Assembly (NCBI GenBank): GCA_030524675.1 | Contig: JAUNGE010000015.1 | Coordinates: 1-64,000, forward strand | DNA from: a bacterium | Lineage (GTDB): Bacteria > Bacillota > Clostridia > Lachnospirales > Lachnospiraceae | Reading direction: 5' to 3' | Length of the DNA: 64,000 nucleotides | Part shown: positions 15,892 to 24,897 of the stretch, piece after piece | Layout: every line of letters begins with the position of its first letter | Position numbering within the stretch: the stretch's first letter is position 1 | Made by a program: the position numbers and the translations under genes | Notes under the pieces: generated by a model | Told to the model about the DNA's origin: nothing | Database searches by the model: none | The model's input: only the letters and a program-made list of their open reading frames with translations

Positions 15892-18351
15892 TTATGACTC
15901 TTCTATCTTTTTTAATTTTGCAAAAGAAGCAAATATCTTTCTGGTGCCCACCTTCTCAAAATCAACTGTCACTTCATAGTCTTTTCCGGCATCCTCAATC
16001 GCCAGCACCTTTCCTGCGCCGTATTTGATATGGCGCACTTTGTCTCCCACCGCATATCCCAGATTATCCTGCTTGGACACAGAAAATGTCTTTCCAAAAC
16101 CTGGATTCATGCCGCCTGCTGCCTGACTCTTCGACGTGCTGCCCGCATAGGAAGAGTTTCCCGTATAAAAAGAATTGCCTGCATACGAAGAACTTGGTGA
16201 GGCATACGGATTTGACCGCTTTTCAAATACTGTTTCATCCAGTTTTCGTCCAGCCCCGCCAACCTGGTAAGAATTCGTCTTCGAGCCAAACCGACTGACT
16301 CCCTGTGCCTGCGATTGTGCCTTTTTCTTATTCCAAGGGAGTCCGCCCCCAAAGCTGTCTGCAAAATCATCTACATCATCAGAATAACGGCTCTTTCCCT
16401 CAAAAGAAATTCCTCTCTCAAGATGTCTGTCCAAAAGATTCACCGGAATCTCCTCCAAGAAACGGCTGATTTTGGAATACCGTGTCTCACCGTTCACCAT
16501 TCTCTGTTTCGCGGCACAGAGTGTCAGCACCTTTTTCGCTCTGGTAATTCCCACATAGCACAGACGGCGCTCCTCCTCGAGTTCCTCGTTCTTCCCTTCC
16601 TCGTCAGACGCAGTGATGGACATATAGCTCGGGAACAAACCATCCTCCATACCGCACAGGTACACTCTCGGGAACTCCAGCCCCTTTGCACTGTGCAGCG
16701 TCATCAAAATCACCTTATTTTCGGAATCATCCACACTATCCACATCTGCCACCAGAGCTACCTGCTCCAGAAATCCATCCAGAGTCGGCTCGTCCTCCGT
16801 CATATCATAGGCAGCCGCCTTGCTGACAAATTCCTTGATATTGTCCAGACGGCTCTCAATTTCCACAGGGTCATCTCCGTCTTCAATCTCTTTCTTATAT
16901 CCTGTCGATGTCAGAATGTCCTCAACAACTTCCTGCACAGAAAAGTACTCCAGCTTGCTCTTCATCGTCTGAATCTGGTGCACAAACTGTTCAATCTTAT
17001 CTGCAGCACGCCCAATGGAAGGAATCTCACGCACCTCCAGAAGTGCCTCATAAAAACTAATATCCTGCGACTCCGCATACTGCAAAATTTTGGCTATGCT
17101 CGCAGCCCCGATTCCTCTCTTTGGCACATTCAAAATTCTCTGTACCGCCAGATTATCCTGTCCATTTGCAATCGTCTTTAAATAGCTCAAAATATCCTTA
17201 ATCTCTTTTCTCTGATAGAAATTGACCCCACCCACCAGACGATACGGCACATTGTGGAAGATGCATTTTTCCTCTATCAGACGGGACTGCGCATTCGTTC
17301 GGTATAACACAGCACATTCCTGATAGGACTCCTCACTGTCCATGATATCCTGCACAATAAAGTCCGCCTCATCTGCTGCTGTGTCAAACTGACGCAGATG
17401 AATCTTATCGCCCTCTTCATTCGCAGTCCAAAGCGTCTTGTCCTTACGGCTCTCATTGTGGCGAATCACCTCATTTGCAGCATTGAGAATATTCTGTGTG
17501 GAACGGTAATTCTGTTCCAGTTTAATCACAGCAGCCCCAGGAAATGCCTGCTCAAAACTCAGAATATTTTTGATATCCGCCCCGCGGAACTTATAGATGG
17601 ACTGGTCATCATCTCCCACCACGCAGAGATTTCTGTACTTAGATGCCAGAAGCTGCACCAGCTTAAACTGCGCCAAGTTCGTGTCCTGGTACTCATCCAC
17701 CATAATATAGCGGAAACGCTCCTGGTAATGCTCCAGCACATCCGGTGCACTCTGAAACAATTCTACTGTCTTTACAATCAAATCATCAAAATCCAGCGCA
17801 TTGCTCGCATGAAGCTGTTTCTGATACTCTTCGTATACCTCCGCCACTTTCTCCATCCGGTAATCCCCTGCCGCCTGCGCAGAGAACAGGCTCGGTGTGA
17901 TAAGCTTATCTTTCGCAGCGGAAATATAGCTCATCATCGCTTTTTCCTTGTACATTTTCGGGTCCAGATCCAGTTTCTTTAAGACCTGCTTCATCAACGT
18001 CTTCTGGTCATCTGTATCATAGATAGTGAAGTTTGTCTCAAACCCGATTGCATCAATATGGCGTCTCAGAATACGCACACAGGAGGAGTGAAATGTACTG
18101 ACCCAGATACTCTCCGAACCAAAGCCAACCAGCCTGTCCACACGCTCCCGCATTTCTTCTGCCGCCTTGTTCGTGAACGTAATCGCCATGATATTCCATG
18201 GATTTACTGCTTTTTCTTCAATTAAGTACGCAATTCGGTGTGTCAGCACGCGGGTCTTTCCAGAACCGGCTCCTGCCAGCACCAAAAGCGGTCCCTCTGT
18301 GTGAAATACCGCTTCTTTCTGTTTTGGATTTAAAGAATCATACATTGCCAT
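15892..18351 (-). CDS. pcrA: ATP-dependent DNA helicase PcrA/UvrD
   Basis: An 819-residue superfamily 1 3'-5' helicase acting in repair, replication restart and removal of RecA or RNA polymerase. Motif I is LAGAGSGKTRVLTHR (near 27-41), motif Ia is ITFTNKAAEEM, motif II is VDEYQDTN, motif III is GDDDQSIYKFRGAD, motif IV is LEQNYRST, motif V is MTLHSAKGLEFP and motif VI is EERRLCYVGITRAK. A Ser/Gly-rich linker (680-760) leads to the C-terminal Tudor-like RNA polymerase interaction domain (GDKVRHIKYGAGKVL). All motifs are intact. The start is MAMYDSLNPKQ. Confidence 0.97.
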   Translation of the reverse strand: MAMYDSLNPKQKEAVFHTEGPLLVLAGAGSGKTRVLTHRIAYLIEEKAVNPWNIMAITFTNKAAEEMRERVDRLVGFGSESIWVSTFHSSCVRILRRHIDAIGFETNFTIYDTDDQKTLMKQVLKKLDLDPKMYKEKAMMSYISAAKDKLITPSLFSAQAAGDYRMEKVAEVYEEYQKQLHASNALDFDDLIVKTVELFQSAPDVLEHYQERFRYIMVDEYQDTNLAQFKLVQLLASKYRNLCVVGDDDQSIYKFRGADIKNILSFEQAFPGAAVIKLEQNYRSTQNILNAANEVIRHNESRKDKTLWTANEEGDKIHLRQFDTAADEADFIVQDIMDSEESYQECAVLYRTNAQSRLIEEKCIFHNVPYRLVGGVNFYQRKEIKDILSYLKTIANGQDNLAVQRILNVPKRGIGAASIAKILQYAESQDISFYEALLEVREIPSIGRAADKIEQFVHQIQTMKSKLEYFSVQEVVEDILTSTGYKKEIEDGDDPVEIESRLDNIKEFVSKAAAYDMTEDEPTLDGFLEQVALVADVDSVDDSENKVILMTLHSAKGLEFPRVYLCGMEDGLFPSYMSITASDEEGKNEELEEERRLCYVGITRAKKVLTLCAAKQRMVNGETRYSKISRFLEEIPVNLLDRHLERGISFEGKSRYSDDVDDFADSFGGGLPWNKKKAQSQAQGVSRFGSKTNSYQVGGAGRKLDETVFEKRSNPYASPSSSYAGNSFYTGNSSYAGSTSKSQAAGGMNPGFGKTFSVSKQDNLGYAVGDKVRHIKYGAGKVLAIEDAGKDYEVTVDFEKVGTRKIFASFAKLKKIEES

Positions 18352-18480
18352 TTTTTACATACCACCTTTACTCGTAACAGTGTACCATATTCCGGATACT
18401 CTGTCACGCTGAATTTTATCTCTTTCCCACTCTCCATTCTTGCCTTCCTCTCCCATTTCACGCATCTGCATACTTCCACA

Positions 18481-18540
18481 TGATTCCGTATAATCCTGCA
18501 TAATCCTGTATAATCCTGCATAATTTCCCATAATTCCGTA
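18481..18540. repeat. 10-bp tandem repeat array between pcrA and mscL
   Basis: Six consecutive 10-bp units, the middle three being TAATCCTGCA, TAATCCTGTA and TAATCCTGCA, with degenerate outer units (TGATTCCGTA, TAATTTCCCA, TAATTCCGTA). The period equals one DNA turn. It lies in the divergent pcrA/mscL promoter region (18352-18663), otherwise without a gene. Confidence 0.75.
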
Positions 18541-18572
18541 CAATTTAACACCATTCTACCCCATTCAACAAC

Positions 18573-18642
18573 TTTACGCCGCCGATTTCCTGTGTTATAC
18601 TGTAAAAAGCAGACTGTATCCGCTTATCGGTCCGCTTTTACA
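18573..18642 (+). promoter_or_regulatory. mscL promoter and leader inverted repeat
   Basis: TTTACG (18573-18578), 17 bases, TATACT (18596-18601) form the promoter. The transcript start region carries an imperfect inverted repeat, TGTAAAA(18601-18607)...TTTTACA(18636-18642) with an inner GC/GAC match. It could be an operator or a leader hairpin just before the ribosome site. Confidence 0.6.
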
Positions 18643-18663
18643 AACTACACAGGAGGTCTTTGT

Positions 18664-19062
18664 ATGAAAAAGTTCATGCAGGAATTTAAAGCATTCGCCC
18701 TCAGAGGCAATGTCATGGATATGGCAGTCGGTGTTATCATCGGTGGCGCCTTTTCCGGTATCGTCACATCTTTGACGGACAACTTTATCAATCCTATTCT
18801 TAACTTCTTTACAGGACATGCAGTTTACACACTGACAGATGTTGCTGGATTTGCTTCTGCGTTTATATCTGCAGTTATCAATTTCATCATCATGGCTTTT
18901 ATTCTGTTCTGCCTGATGAAAGCCATCAACAAAGCTGCCAGCATCGGCCAGAAAAAGGAAGCTCCAAAAGCTCCTACCACTAAAATCTGTCCATACTGCA
19001 AGAGCACGATTCCGATTGATGCGACTCGCTGCGCACACTGTACATCCGAACTGACAGAATAA
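18664..19062 (+). CDS. mscL: Large-conductance mechanosensitive channel with C-terminal zinc ribbon
   Basis: A 132-residue MscL homolog that opens under membrane tension to release solutes. The start at 18664 has AGGAGG 8 bases upstream. The N-terminal MscL signature is clear (EFKAFALRGNVMDMAVGVIIGGAFSGIV), with TM1 about 15-42 and TM2 about 62-88 (SAVINFIIMAFILFCLMKAIN). The periplasmic loop is short. In place of the usual C-terminal helical bundle the tail has two CxxC knuckles, CPYCKST and CAHCTSE (about 110-128), a zinc-ribbon-like end. The channel core identity is secure; the role of the tail is unknown. Confidence 0.93.
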   Translation: MKKFMQEFKAFALRGNVMDMAVGVIIGGAFSGIVTSLTDNFINPILNFFTGHAVYTLTDVAGFASAFISAVINFIIMAFILFCLMKAINKAASIGQKKEAPKAPTTKICPYCKSTIPIDATRCAHCTSELTE

Positions 19063-19117
19063 AGTCAAAAAACGAATCAAAAAAGACATAGAAAAATCAG
19101 ACATCACAGAACACGCA

Positions 19118-19171
19118 AAAAGAAGCTCTTCCGCCCCATTTCTACTTTCGGGCAGAAGAACTTCTTTTTTT
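19118..19171 (+). terminator. mscL terminator
   Basis: A long hairpin: AAGAAGCTCTTCCGCCC pairs imperfectly with GGGCAGAAGAACTTCTT, followed by seven T residues. It may also act on the opposite strand because A residues precede it. Confidence 0.75.
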
Positions 19172-19227
19172 ACTATCTCAACCATCCGAATTATCTAAAA
19201 AAGCCTGCGCCAAAGAGAAATGTTCTA

Positions 19228-19257
19228 TTGTAAAACCCTATTTCTGTATGATATACT
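19228..19257 (+). promoter_or_regulatory. Promoter of the GH28 gene
   Basis: TTGTAA (19228-19233), 18-base spacer, TATACT (19252-19257), about 100 bases before the start. The leader includes ACCCG/CGGGT (near 19271-19287), a possible small hairpin. Confidence 0.5.
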
Positions 19258-19360
19258 TCAAGTAACAAACAGACCCGCGCTGACGGGTATCAGTGAGTTA
19301 TAAGTATCATCTTGTCATCACATGTATGATGCTACATTTATGATTCAGGAGGGAATTTTT

Positions 19361-20719
19361 ATGGATTTCTATGCAGAAAACTATGGAGCGGCAGCCGACG
19401 GCATCACCAACGACGCCCATGCCATTCAAGCGGCGATTGATGCCTGCCACGAATCTGGGGGAGGAAGAGTCGTATTAAAGAGCGGCAAAAAATATTATTC
19501 CAGCTCATTGATTTTAAAGGGAAATGTAGACCTGCATCTGGAGCGCGGTGCTTTCCTGCAGGCCCACGCGGACATTGACACTTATTTTCATCCGAATGCC
19601 GGACAGAAAGACAACGGTGTGAACGTCATCGGTACTCCAGTTACCTTAAAGCCATCCTATGCATTTATCTACGCCAAAGACGCGGATTTCTGTGCCATCA
19701 CAGGCCCTGGCGTCATCGACGGCAACGCAATGGCCTTCGTAAAGCGTGTCAGCCAGTATTACATTACCGGAGATTTCTATCCACGCCCAACTCTGATTTA
19801 TGTAGAACACTGCAGCCATATCACTTTCTCCGAGATTATTCTGCAGAATGCGCCATTCTGGACGCTGCATCCGGCAGGCTGTGACGACGTTCTGATTTCC
19901 CAAATCCGAATTCTGAATAGCTTGGAGGTAGCAAACTCTGATGGTATCGACCCAGACCATTCCACCAATGTGCGGATTATCGGCTGCCATATCACTTGTG
20001 CGGACGACTGCATCTGCTTAAAGAGTTCTGCTGGAAACATGGAATATGGTCCGACCAAAAACGTGGTTATCTCCAACTGTACTCTGATTTCCACTTCTGC
20101 CGCCATCAAAATCGGCACAGAGGGAACCGGAAATTTCGAGAACCTGATTGTGGACAACTGTATCATCTCGGACAGTAACCGCGGTATCTCCATTCAGATT
20201 CGCGACGGCGGCAATGTGCGCAATGCCTCCTTCTCCAATATTATCATTGAGACAAGACGTTTTGCGGACTGCTGGTGGGGATGTGCAGAGCCGATCACCA
20301 TCTCCACCCACAACCGTGTGGAGGACATCCCATCCGGCCATATCTCCCATATTCGCTTCTCCAACATCACCTGCGACTCCGAAAATGGTGTATTTTTGAG
20401 CGGCAGCGAGGGCAATGCTATTGAGGATGTAACCTTTGAGAAAGTTCATGTAACCATGCGCGCAAAGAGCAAATGGCCGAGAGGTATGTATGACCTGCGT
20501 CCTGGTTTTGGCAAAGGAATTGAGCAAATCAAATCTCCAGGCTTTCTGCTGCGCCAAGTGGACGGCGCCGTCATCCGCAACTGCAGTGTCACATTCGAGG
20601 GCGAGGATGTATCCGATTTTGGTGAGGCATTCCGCGCAGAAAACTGCCGCGGTGTAGAGCTGGAAGGATTCTCTGGCCAGGCGGCAAGAGAAGAGCTGCA
20701 GGATATCGTAATCTGCTAA
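19361..20719 (+). CDS. Glycoside hydrolase family 28 (polygalacturonase-like)
   Basis: A 452-residue parallel beta-helix glycosidase acting on pectin-type galacturonides. The start MDFYAENYGAAADG at 19361 has GGAGG upstream. Motif NSDGID (192-197) and the DD pair (215-216, in CADDCICLKSS) supply the catalytic aspartates. The usual GHG loop is replaced by TSAAIKIGTEG (245-255), keeping the lysine. There is no signal peptide, so it acts in the cytoplasm, presumably on imported oligogalacturonides or related oligosaccharides. No transporter or uronate genes adjoin it; it is a single-gene unit with its own promoter and terminator. Confidence 0.9.
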   Translation: MDFYAENYGAAADGITNDAHAIQAAIDACHESGGGRVVLKSGKKYYSSSLILKGNVDLHLERGAFLQAHADIDTYFHPNAGQKDNGVNVIGTPVTLKPSYAFIYAKDADFCAITGPGVIDGNAMAFVKRVSQYYITGDFYPRPTLIYVEHCSHITFSEIILQNAPFWTLHPAGCDDVLISQIRILNSLEVANSDGIDPDHSTNVRIIGCHITCADDCICLKSSAGNMEYGPTKNVVISNCTLISTSAAIKIGTEGTGNFENLIVDNCIISDSNRGISIQIRDGGNVRNASFSNIIIETRRFADCWWGCAEPITISTHNRVEDIPSGHISHIRFSNITCDSENGVFLSGSEGNAIEDVTFEKVHVTMRAKSKWPRGMYDLRPGFGKGIEQIKSPGFLLRQVDGAVIRNCSVTFEGEDVSDFGEAFRAENCRGVELEGFSGQAAREELQDIVIC

Positions 20720-20797
20720 ACCAGTCGCATACCCTCTGTCAAAGCAGATAGCAATACCAACCAAGATTGCGCATTACATTCATACACATAAACAATC

Positions 20798-20845
20798 ATG
20801 CCAGGAAATCTCCGCGCAGACATGCAACCATTTCCTGGCATTTCC
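20798..20845 (+). terminator. Terminator of the GH28 gene
   Basis: A perfect 12-bp inverted repeat, ATGCCAGGAAAT (20798-20809) and ATTTCCTGGCAT (20830-20841), lies 79 bases after the stop, with a short T-rich tail. Confidence 0.6.
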
Positions 20846-20955
20846 TACTCTCTCATTTTATCTCATTTTGTTTCATTTTCTTTCATTGACATTATATTTG
20901 ATACTATATTTACCACCTTATTTACCACCTTCTACAAATTTCGCTCATTCTCCTC

Positions 20956-20984
20956 TTGCCATATAGTAATTAATACTATATAAT
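20956..20984 (+). promoter_or_regulatory. Promoter of the DUF1836 gene with embedded palindrome
   Basis: TTGCCA (20956-20961), 17 bases, TATAAT (20979-20984). The spacer and -10 contain TATAGTA (20962-20968), ATTAA, TACTATA (20974-20980), a perfect 7-bp inverted repeat that looks like an operator. Confidence 0.7.
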
Positions 20985-21003
20985 AAGGTTTAGAGGTGAC
21001 ATT

Positions 21004-21612
21004 ATGAAGCTAAATAACCAAAAATTAGAAGAACTGTTCCAACATTTGGAATCTCTGCACCACATTCCTTCAGCAGACATTCCCAATATCGATCTTTACA
21101 TGGACCAGGTGACTACCCTTATGGAAAAACATCTAGGAAATTCCAGACGCTATCCAGAAGACAAGATTCTCACCAAGACCATGATTAACAATTACGCAAA
21201 AAACAATCTGCTCCCCCCTCCTAACAAGAAGAGATACACCAAGGAACACATTCTGCTCCTGGTTTTTATTTATTATTTTAAAAATCTGGTTTCTATTGGG
21301 GACATTGAAGAAATCCTTCGGCCAATCAGCGAACATTACTTCGCAGCTCCAGATTCTCCAATTTCCCTGGAGGACATCTATAACCAGGTATTTTCCCTGG
21401 CTCCTGAGCAGACAGAGCGCATGAAACAGGAACTTTTCACTCAGTTTGAATCTGCCCAGTCTCTCTTTCCGGACCTTGCGGAGGAGGACCAGGATACCTT
21501 GCGGCTTTTTGCCTTTATCTGTGAGCTTTCTCACGATGTTTACATGAAAAAAATGCTGATTGAAAAACTCGTTGACGAAATGAAGGCCGAAACTCCTGCA
21601 AAAAAGAAATAA
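21004..21612 (+). CDS. DUF1836 (MerR-like HTH) protein
   Basis: A 202-residue cytoplasmic protein. Residues about 45-110 carry the DUF1836 pattern: ILTKTMINNYAKNNLLPPPNKKRYTKEHI followed by LLVFIYYFKNLVSIGDIEEIL, which reads like a MerR winged helix. The C-terminal half is helical. The ATG at 21004 follows AGAGGTG. A palindrome inside its promoter suggests autoregulation. DUF1836 proteins are widespread in Firmicutes, often near hemolysin III or conserved membrane genes; their targets are not established. It is monocistronic, with a strong terminator. Confidence 0.87.
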   Translation: MKLNNQKLEELFQHLESLHHIPSADIPNIDLYMDQVTTLMEKHLGNSRRYPEDKILTKTMINNYAKNNLLPPPNKKRYTKEHILLLVFIYYFKNLVSIGDIEEILRPISEHYFAAPDSPISLEDIYNQVFSLAPEQTERMKQELFTQFESAQSLFPDLAEEDQDTLRLFAFICELSHDVYMKKMLIEKLVDEMKAETPAKKK

Positions 21613-21624
21613 CACCCATACTGC

Positions 21625-21686
21625 AAAAATCTCAGGTTATCAGACGCAAACCATATTTGTTTCGCTGTCTGACACCTGAGATTTTT
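21625..21686 (+). terminator. Strong terminator after the DUF1836 gene
   Basis: Arms AAAATCTCAGGT and ACCTGAGATTTT (21626-21637, 21674-21685) with an inner CAGAC/GTCTG stem. A/T tracts on both sides make it bidirectional; the convergent gene at 21865 could use it too. Confidence 0.8.
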
Positions 21687-21864
21687 ATGTCATTTTTATC
21701 CCATTTTATCCCATTTTATCTTTTTTTATCTGTTTTGTTTGTTTTTTTGTTCCTTTTGTTGTTTCTGTTTCCTTTTTCTATTTCTTTTATTGATTTCTTT
21801 TGCCTATCTCTTTTATTTTCTCTTGGCTCTTATCTTTCACCCACTCTGGCAGGTTTTTGCCATT

Positions 21865-24459
21865 TTAGCAGGTAGCGCCTCCCACCAGATGCAGCTTTGC
21901 ACCGATAATCTCATCTCTTCTCTCCAAAATCTCATTGCCCAGAAGCTGTTTCTCCACATTCTCAAAACCGATTCTCTGGATGGTATCTGCGAAACGCTCT
22001 CCTGTCTTTCCCTGCTCACGGAACAGAAGGATTGCCTTCTCCACCACCTGCATCACTTCCTCTTCGCTTGTAAAAATCTTTCCAAGTGGAATACCGTGTG
22101 CATACCGTTTGCCCCAGCGCCCGCCGATATAGATGCGGTATCCTTCCTGCATATCGTCGTTTGCATGGAACGGACATTTTCCCACACATCGTCCGCAGTG
22201 GTTGCATGCCTCCATATCAATCTTTAACACGCCATCCACCAGCTTCGCAGCGCCGATTGGGCAGGACGCCTCCACCTGGCACTTCGCACAACCGTGGCAT
22301 TTCTCCTCATTCATCAGAGGAACCCTCTGGCCGATGATTCCCAGGTCATTCAAATCAGGCTTCACACAATTATTCGGACATCCGCCAACTGCAATCTTAA
22401 ACTTGTGTGGCAGCTTTACAGAAGCATATCCTTTGTAGAACCTCTCATGAATCTTATTTGACAAGTCAAATGTGTCAATCAGTCCATACTGGCAGGTCGT
22501 GCCTTTACAGGAAACCACAGGTCTCACCTTTGAACCGGTTCCGCCCGTCTCCAACCCTTCTTCTGCCAGAAATGCACGCAGATCGTCAATCTTGTCGTAC
22601 GGTACGCCGGAAAGCTCCATCGTGAGACGGGTCGTCATTGCGATATGTCCATCTCCGAACAACTCTGCTGCCTGCGCAATCTTCTCGCTCTCCTTCGCCG
22701 TCACACGCCCGTTTCTCGTGATGACTCTGGCGTTAAAACAGTTTGTTCCTTTGTTATGTAAAAATCCAAGTGCTTTCACACGCTTGATGTCATCTGCACT
22801 GATTGTCACTTTCTCCGCAGTATTCTGCTTTGGAATCACATTGAATGTCTGACCGCCTTCCAGAACCATTGTATTCGTGTATCCCAAATATTTCAGGCGA
22901 TTCTGGAGCAGATAGGCTCTCTTTCCTCTTGTACAGACAAGAAGCAGTTTTTCGTCTTTTCCGACATTGGGAAGCGGCTCTGTCACTTTCGCCACATCGA
23001 CAAACAGTGCGCCTGGAATCGCTGGTGCGCCTGCTGCATCCACAATGCGGTAATCTGCATACTTTCCTGCCATAAAATCTGCCGGTGAGGCGCTCTGCAT
23101 CGTTCCATCCATCTTGTTTTCCAACACATGGACCGCATGAACGAACGGATGAATGGCAGTTGAAAACGGCGGCGCATATGCCAAGTCCAGATTTTCGAGG
23201 TCGGAAAGACAGGCGCCCATCGAAATCGCCGTCACCGCCACATCTGTCACCTTGTCCACAGCCGCGCTTCCCAGCACCTGAAGTCCCAGAAGTTTCTCTG
23301 TCTTTTTCTCTGCAATCAGTTTGATAATCAAGCTGCCTGCACCTGGATAATAGTGAGCCTTATCATCCTCCACAACAATAACGCTCTCCACATCATATCC
23401 GGCCTGCTTGGCCGCCGCCTCCGTCAAACCGGTGCGCCCCGCGCACAGTTCGGGCATTTTCAGCACTGCTGTTCCCAGAACGCCTGGATAGGAAACGTTT
23501 TCTCCGCCCAGTGCTCTCGCCAGTGTGCGTCCCTCCATGTTGGCGGAAGACCCCATCGGGGACCATGCGCGCGCGCCTGTCTGCCGGTTTGTCACACAGA
23601 CACAATCACCAGCCGCATACACGCCATCAATGCTAGTCTTCATCTGTCCATCCACCGCAATCGTGCCGTTTGGCATCATCTCCATGCCAGTTTCCTTCAA
23701 AAATGCAGTGTTTGGACGGATTCCAAGAGACAGCACCAGAACATCCGCTCTCAGCTCTCCTCTGCTCGTGCGCACGCCTTCCACTTGGCCCTCTCCCAGA
23801 ACAGCTTCCAGCCTGGTCTCTGTCAGCACCTGAATTCCTTTTTTCTGCAAATGGCGCTTTGCATAATCGGCCATCTCCACATCGAATCCAGGCATAATCT
23901 GGCCTGCCAGTTCCACAACAGTCACTGCCATTCCTTTTTCTGCCAAATTTTCTGCCATCTCTAGGCCGATAAAGCCACCTCCAGCGACCACTGCGCGCTT
24001 TCCTGCCGTTTTCTCCATCGCCTCGACATAGCCACGCAGCCCTTCGGCATCCTCAGGCGTTCTCATGCAAAATACACCGGAAAGCTCACTTCCTTCCATA
24101 TTCGGAACCACAGCAGAAGCACCGACTGCAATCACACATGCATCATATGTATATGTTTCTTCCTGTCCAGTGCGCAGATTTTTCGCAGTCACCTGCTTCG
24201 CACTTGGGTCAAGACGCACTGCCTCCCGCTCAGTCAAAACCAGTGCTCCTGTGAGAGCCGAAAACTTCTCTGGCGTATTCACAATGAGCTGTGATTTTTC
24301 TTCAATGAAACCACCCACATAGTAGGGAAGGCCACATCCTGCATACGAAATGTTCTTTCCCTTTGTCAAAATCGTAACTTCCGCGCCTCTGTCCATGCGC
24401 TTCATCTTAGCGGCAACCTTCGTTCCTGCTGCCACACCCCCGATAACCAGTACCTTCAT
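21865..24459 (-). CDS. CoA-disulfide reductase / rhodanese / sulfite-reductase-like fusion with ferredoxin domain
   Basis: An 864-residue multidomain redox enzyme. Residues 1-450 are an FAD/NAD pyridine-nucleotide-disulfide oxidoreductase (VIGGVAAGTKVAA; CoADR-type active Cys42 in SYAGCGLPYY; second dinucleotide site VVAGGGFIGLEMAE at 157-170; FAD site YAAGDCV). Residues 460-545 are a rhodanese domain with Cys509 (LVCTRGKRAY). Residues 550-710 resemble the nitrite/sulfite reductase fold, with Cys651/Cys656 and Cys694/Cys698 (GGCPNNC) for a siroheme-linked cluster. A 2x[4Fe-4S] ferredoxin segment (721-763) is inserted there. Together it should handle polysulfide, CoA-persulfide or sulfite reduction with NAD(P)H. 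It has no sulfur-metabolism neighbours. Confidence 0.9.
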   Translation of the reverse strand: MKVLVIGGVAAGTKVAAKMKRMDRGAEVTILTKGKNISYAGCGLPYYVGGFIEEKSQLIVNTPEKFSALTGALVLTEREAVRLDPSAKQVTAKNLRTGQEETYTYDACVIAVGASAVVPNMEGSELSGVFCMRTPEDAEGLRGYVEAMEKTAGKRAVVAGGGFIGLEMAENLAEKGMAVTVVELAGQIMPGFDVEMADYAKRHLQKKGIQVLTETRLEAVLGEGQVEGVRTSRGELRADVLVLSLGIRPNTAFLKETGMEMMPNGTIAVDGQMKTSIDGVYAAGDCVCVTNRQTGARAWSPMGSSANMEGRTLARALGGENVSYPGVLGTAVLKMPELCAGRTGLTEAAAKQAGYDVESVIVVEDDKAHYYPGAGSLIIKLIAEKKTEKLLGLQVLGSAAVDKVTDVAVTAISMGACLSDLENLDLAYAPPFSTAIHPFVHAVHVLENKMDGTMQSASPADFMAGKYADYRIVDAAGAPAIPGALFVDVAKVTEPLPNVGKDEKLLLVCTRGKRAYLLQNRLKYLGYTNTMVLEGGQTFNVIPKQNTAEKVTISADDIKRVKALGFLHNKGTNCFNARVITRNGRVTAKESEKIAQAAELFGDGHIAMTTRLTMELSGVPYDKIDDLRAFLAEEGLETGGTGSKVRPVVSCKGTTCQYGLIDTFDLSNKIHERFYKGYASVKLPHKFKIAVGGCPNNCVKPDLNDLGIIGQRVPLMNEEKCHGCAKCQVEASCPIGAAKLVDGVLKIDMEACNHCGRCVGKCPFHANDDMQEGYRIYIGGRWGKRYAHGIPLGKIFTSEEEVMQVVEKAILLFREQGKTGERFADTIQRIGFENVEKQLLGNEILERRDEIIGAKLHLVGGATC

Positions 24460-24591
24460 CCTTTACCATTCTCCTTTATTTTTTCTCGCACAAAACAGTT
24501 TGGACACACCGCAGCATACCCTAACAAAATGCGCCTCATACGGTAACATACAGCGAATTGTTTCTGTATGCCACAAAAATCTGCCAAAAAT

Positions 24592-24897
24592 TTACTCTTC
24601 CTTCGCTTCTTCTCCTGCAAGACGGGCAAAAACCATATCATATCCATCATTTCCATAATTTAAGGAGCGGTTCACACGGCTGATGGTAGCAGTGGAAGCC
24701 CCTGTTTTTTCTGTAATCTCCAGATAGGTTTTTTTCTCACGCAGCATTTTCGCCACTTCATATCTCTGAGATAAAGAAAGAAGCTCATTCACTGTGCATA
24801 CATCCTCAAAGAAACGATAGCATTCCTCCGGATTTTTCAGTGCCAAAATTGCTTCAAACAAATGGTCTACAGCGTCCGTTTTTATTTTTTTATTCAT
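24592..24897 (-). CDS. YerC/YecD-family TrpR-like DNA-binding protein
   Basis: A 101-residue protein starting MNKKIKTDAVDHLFEAI; AGAGG lies about 9 bases before the ATG at 24897. It matches the TrpR superfamily YerC/YecD pattern: FFEDVCTVNELLSLSQRYEVAKMLREKKTYLEITEKTGASTATISRVNRSL, where the last part is the recognition helix-turn-helix. The Firmicute YerC group has no confirmed regulon. It lies 130 bases upstream of the redox fusion on the same strand and may be co-transcribed with it. Confidence 0.87.
   Translation of the reverse strand: MNKKIKTDAVDHLFEAILALKNPEECYRFFEDVCTVNELLSLSQRYEVAKMLREKKTYLEITEKTGASTATISRVNRSLNYGNDGYDMVFARLAGEEAKEE

Noticed and set aside
16315..17181. Forward frame of 288 codons
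   Set aside because: Antisense of pcrA with no supporting signals.
23353..23964. Forward frame of 203 codons
   Set aside because: Antisense of the redox fusion gene.
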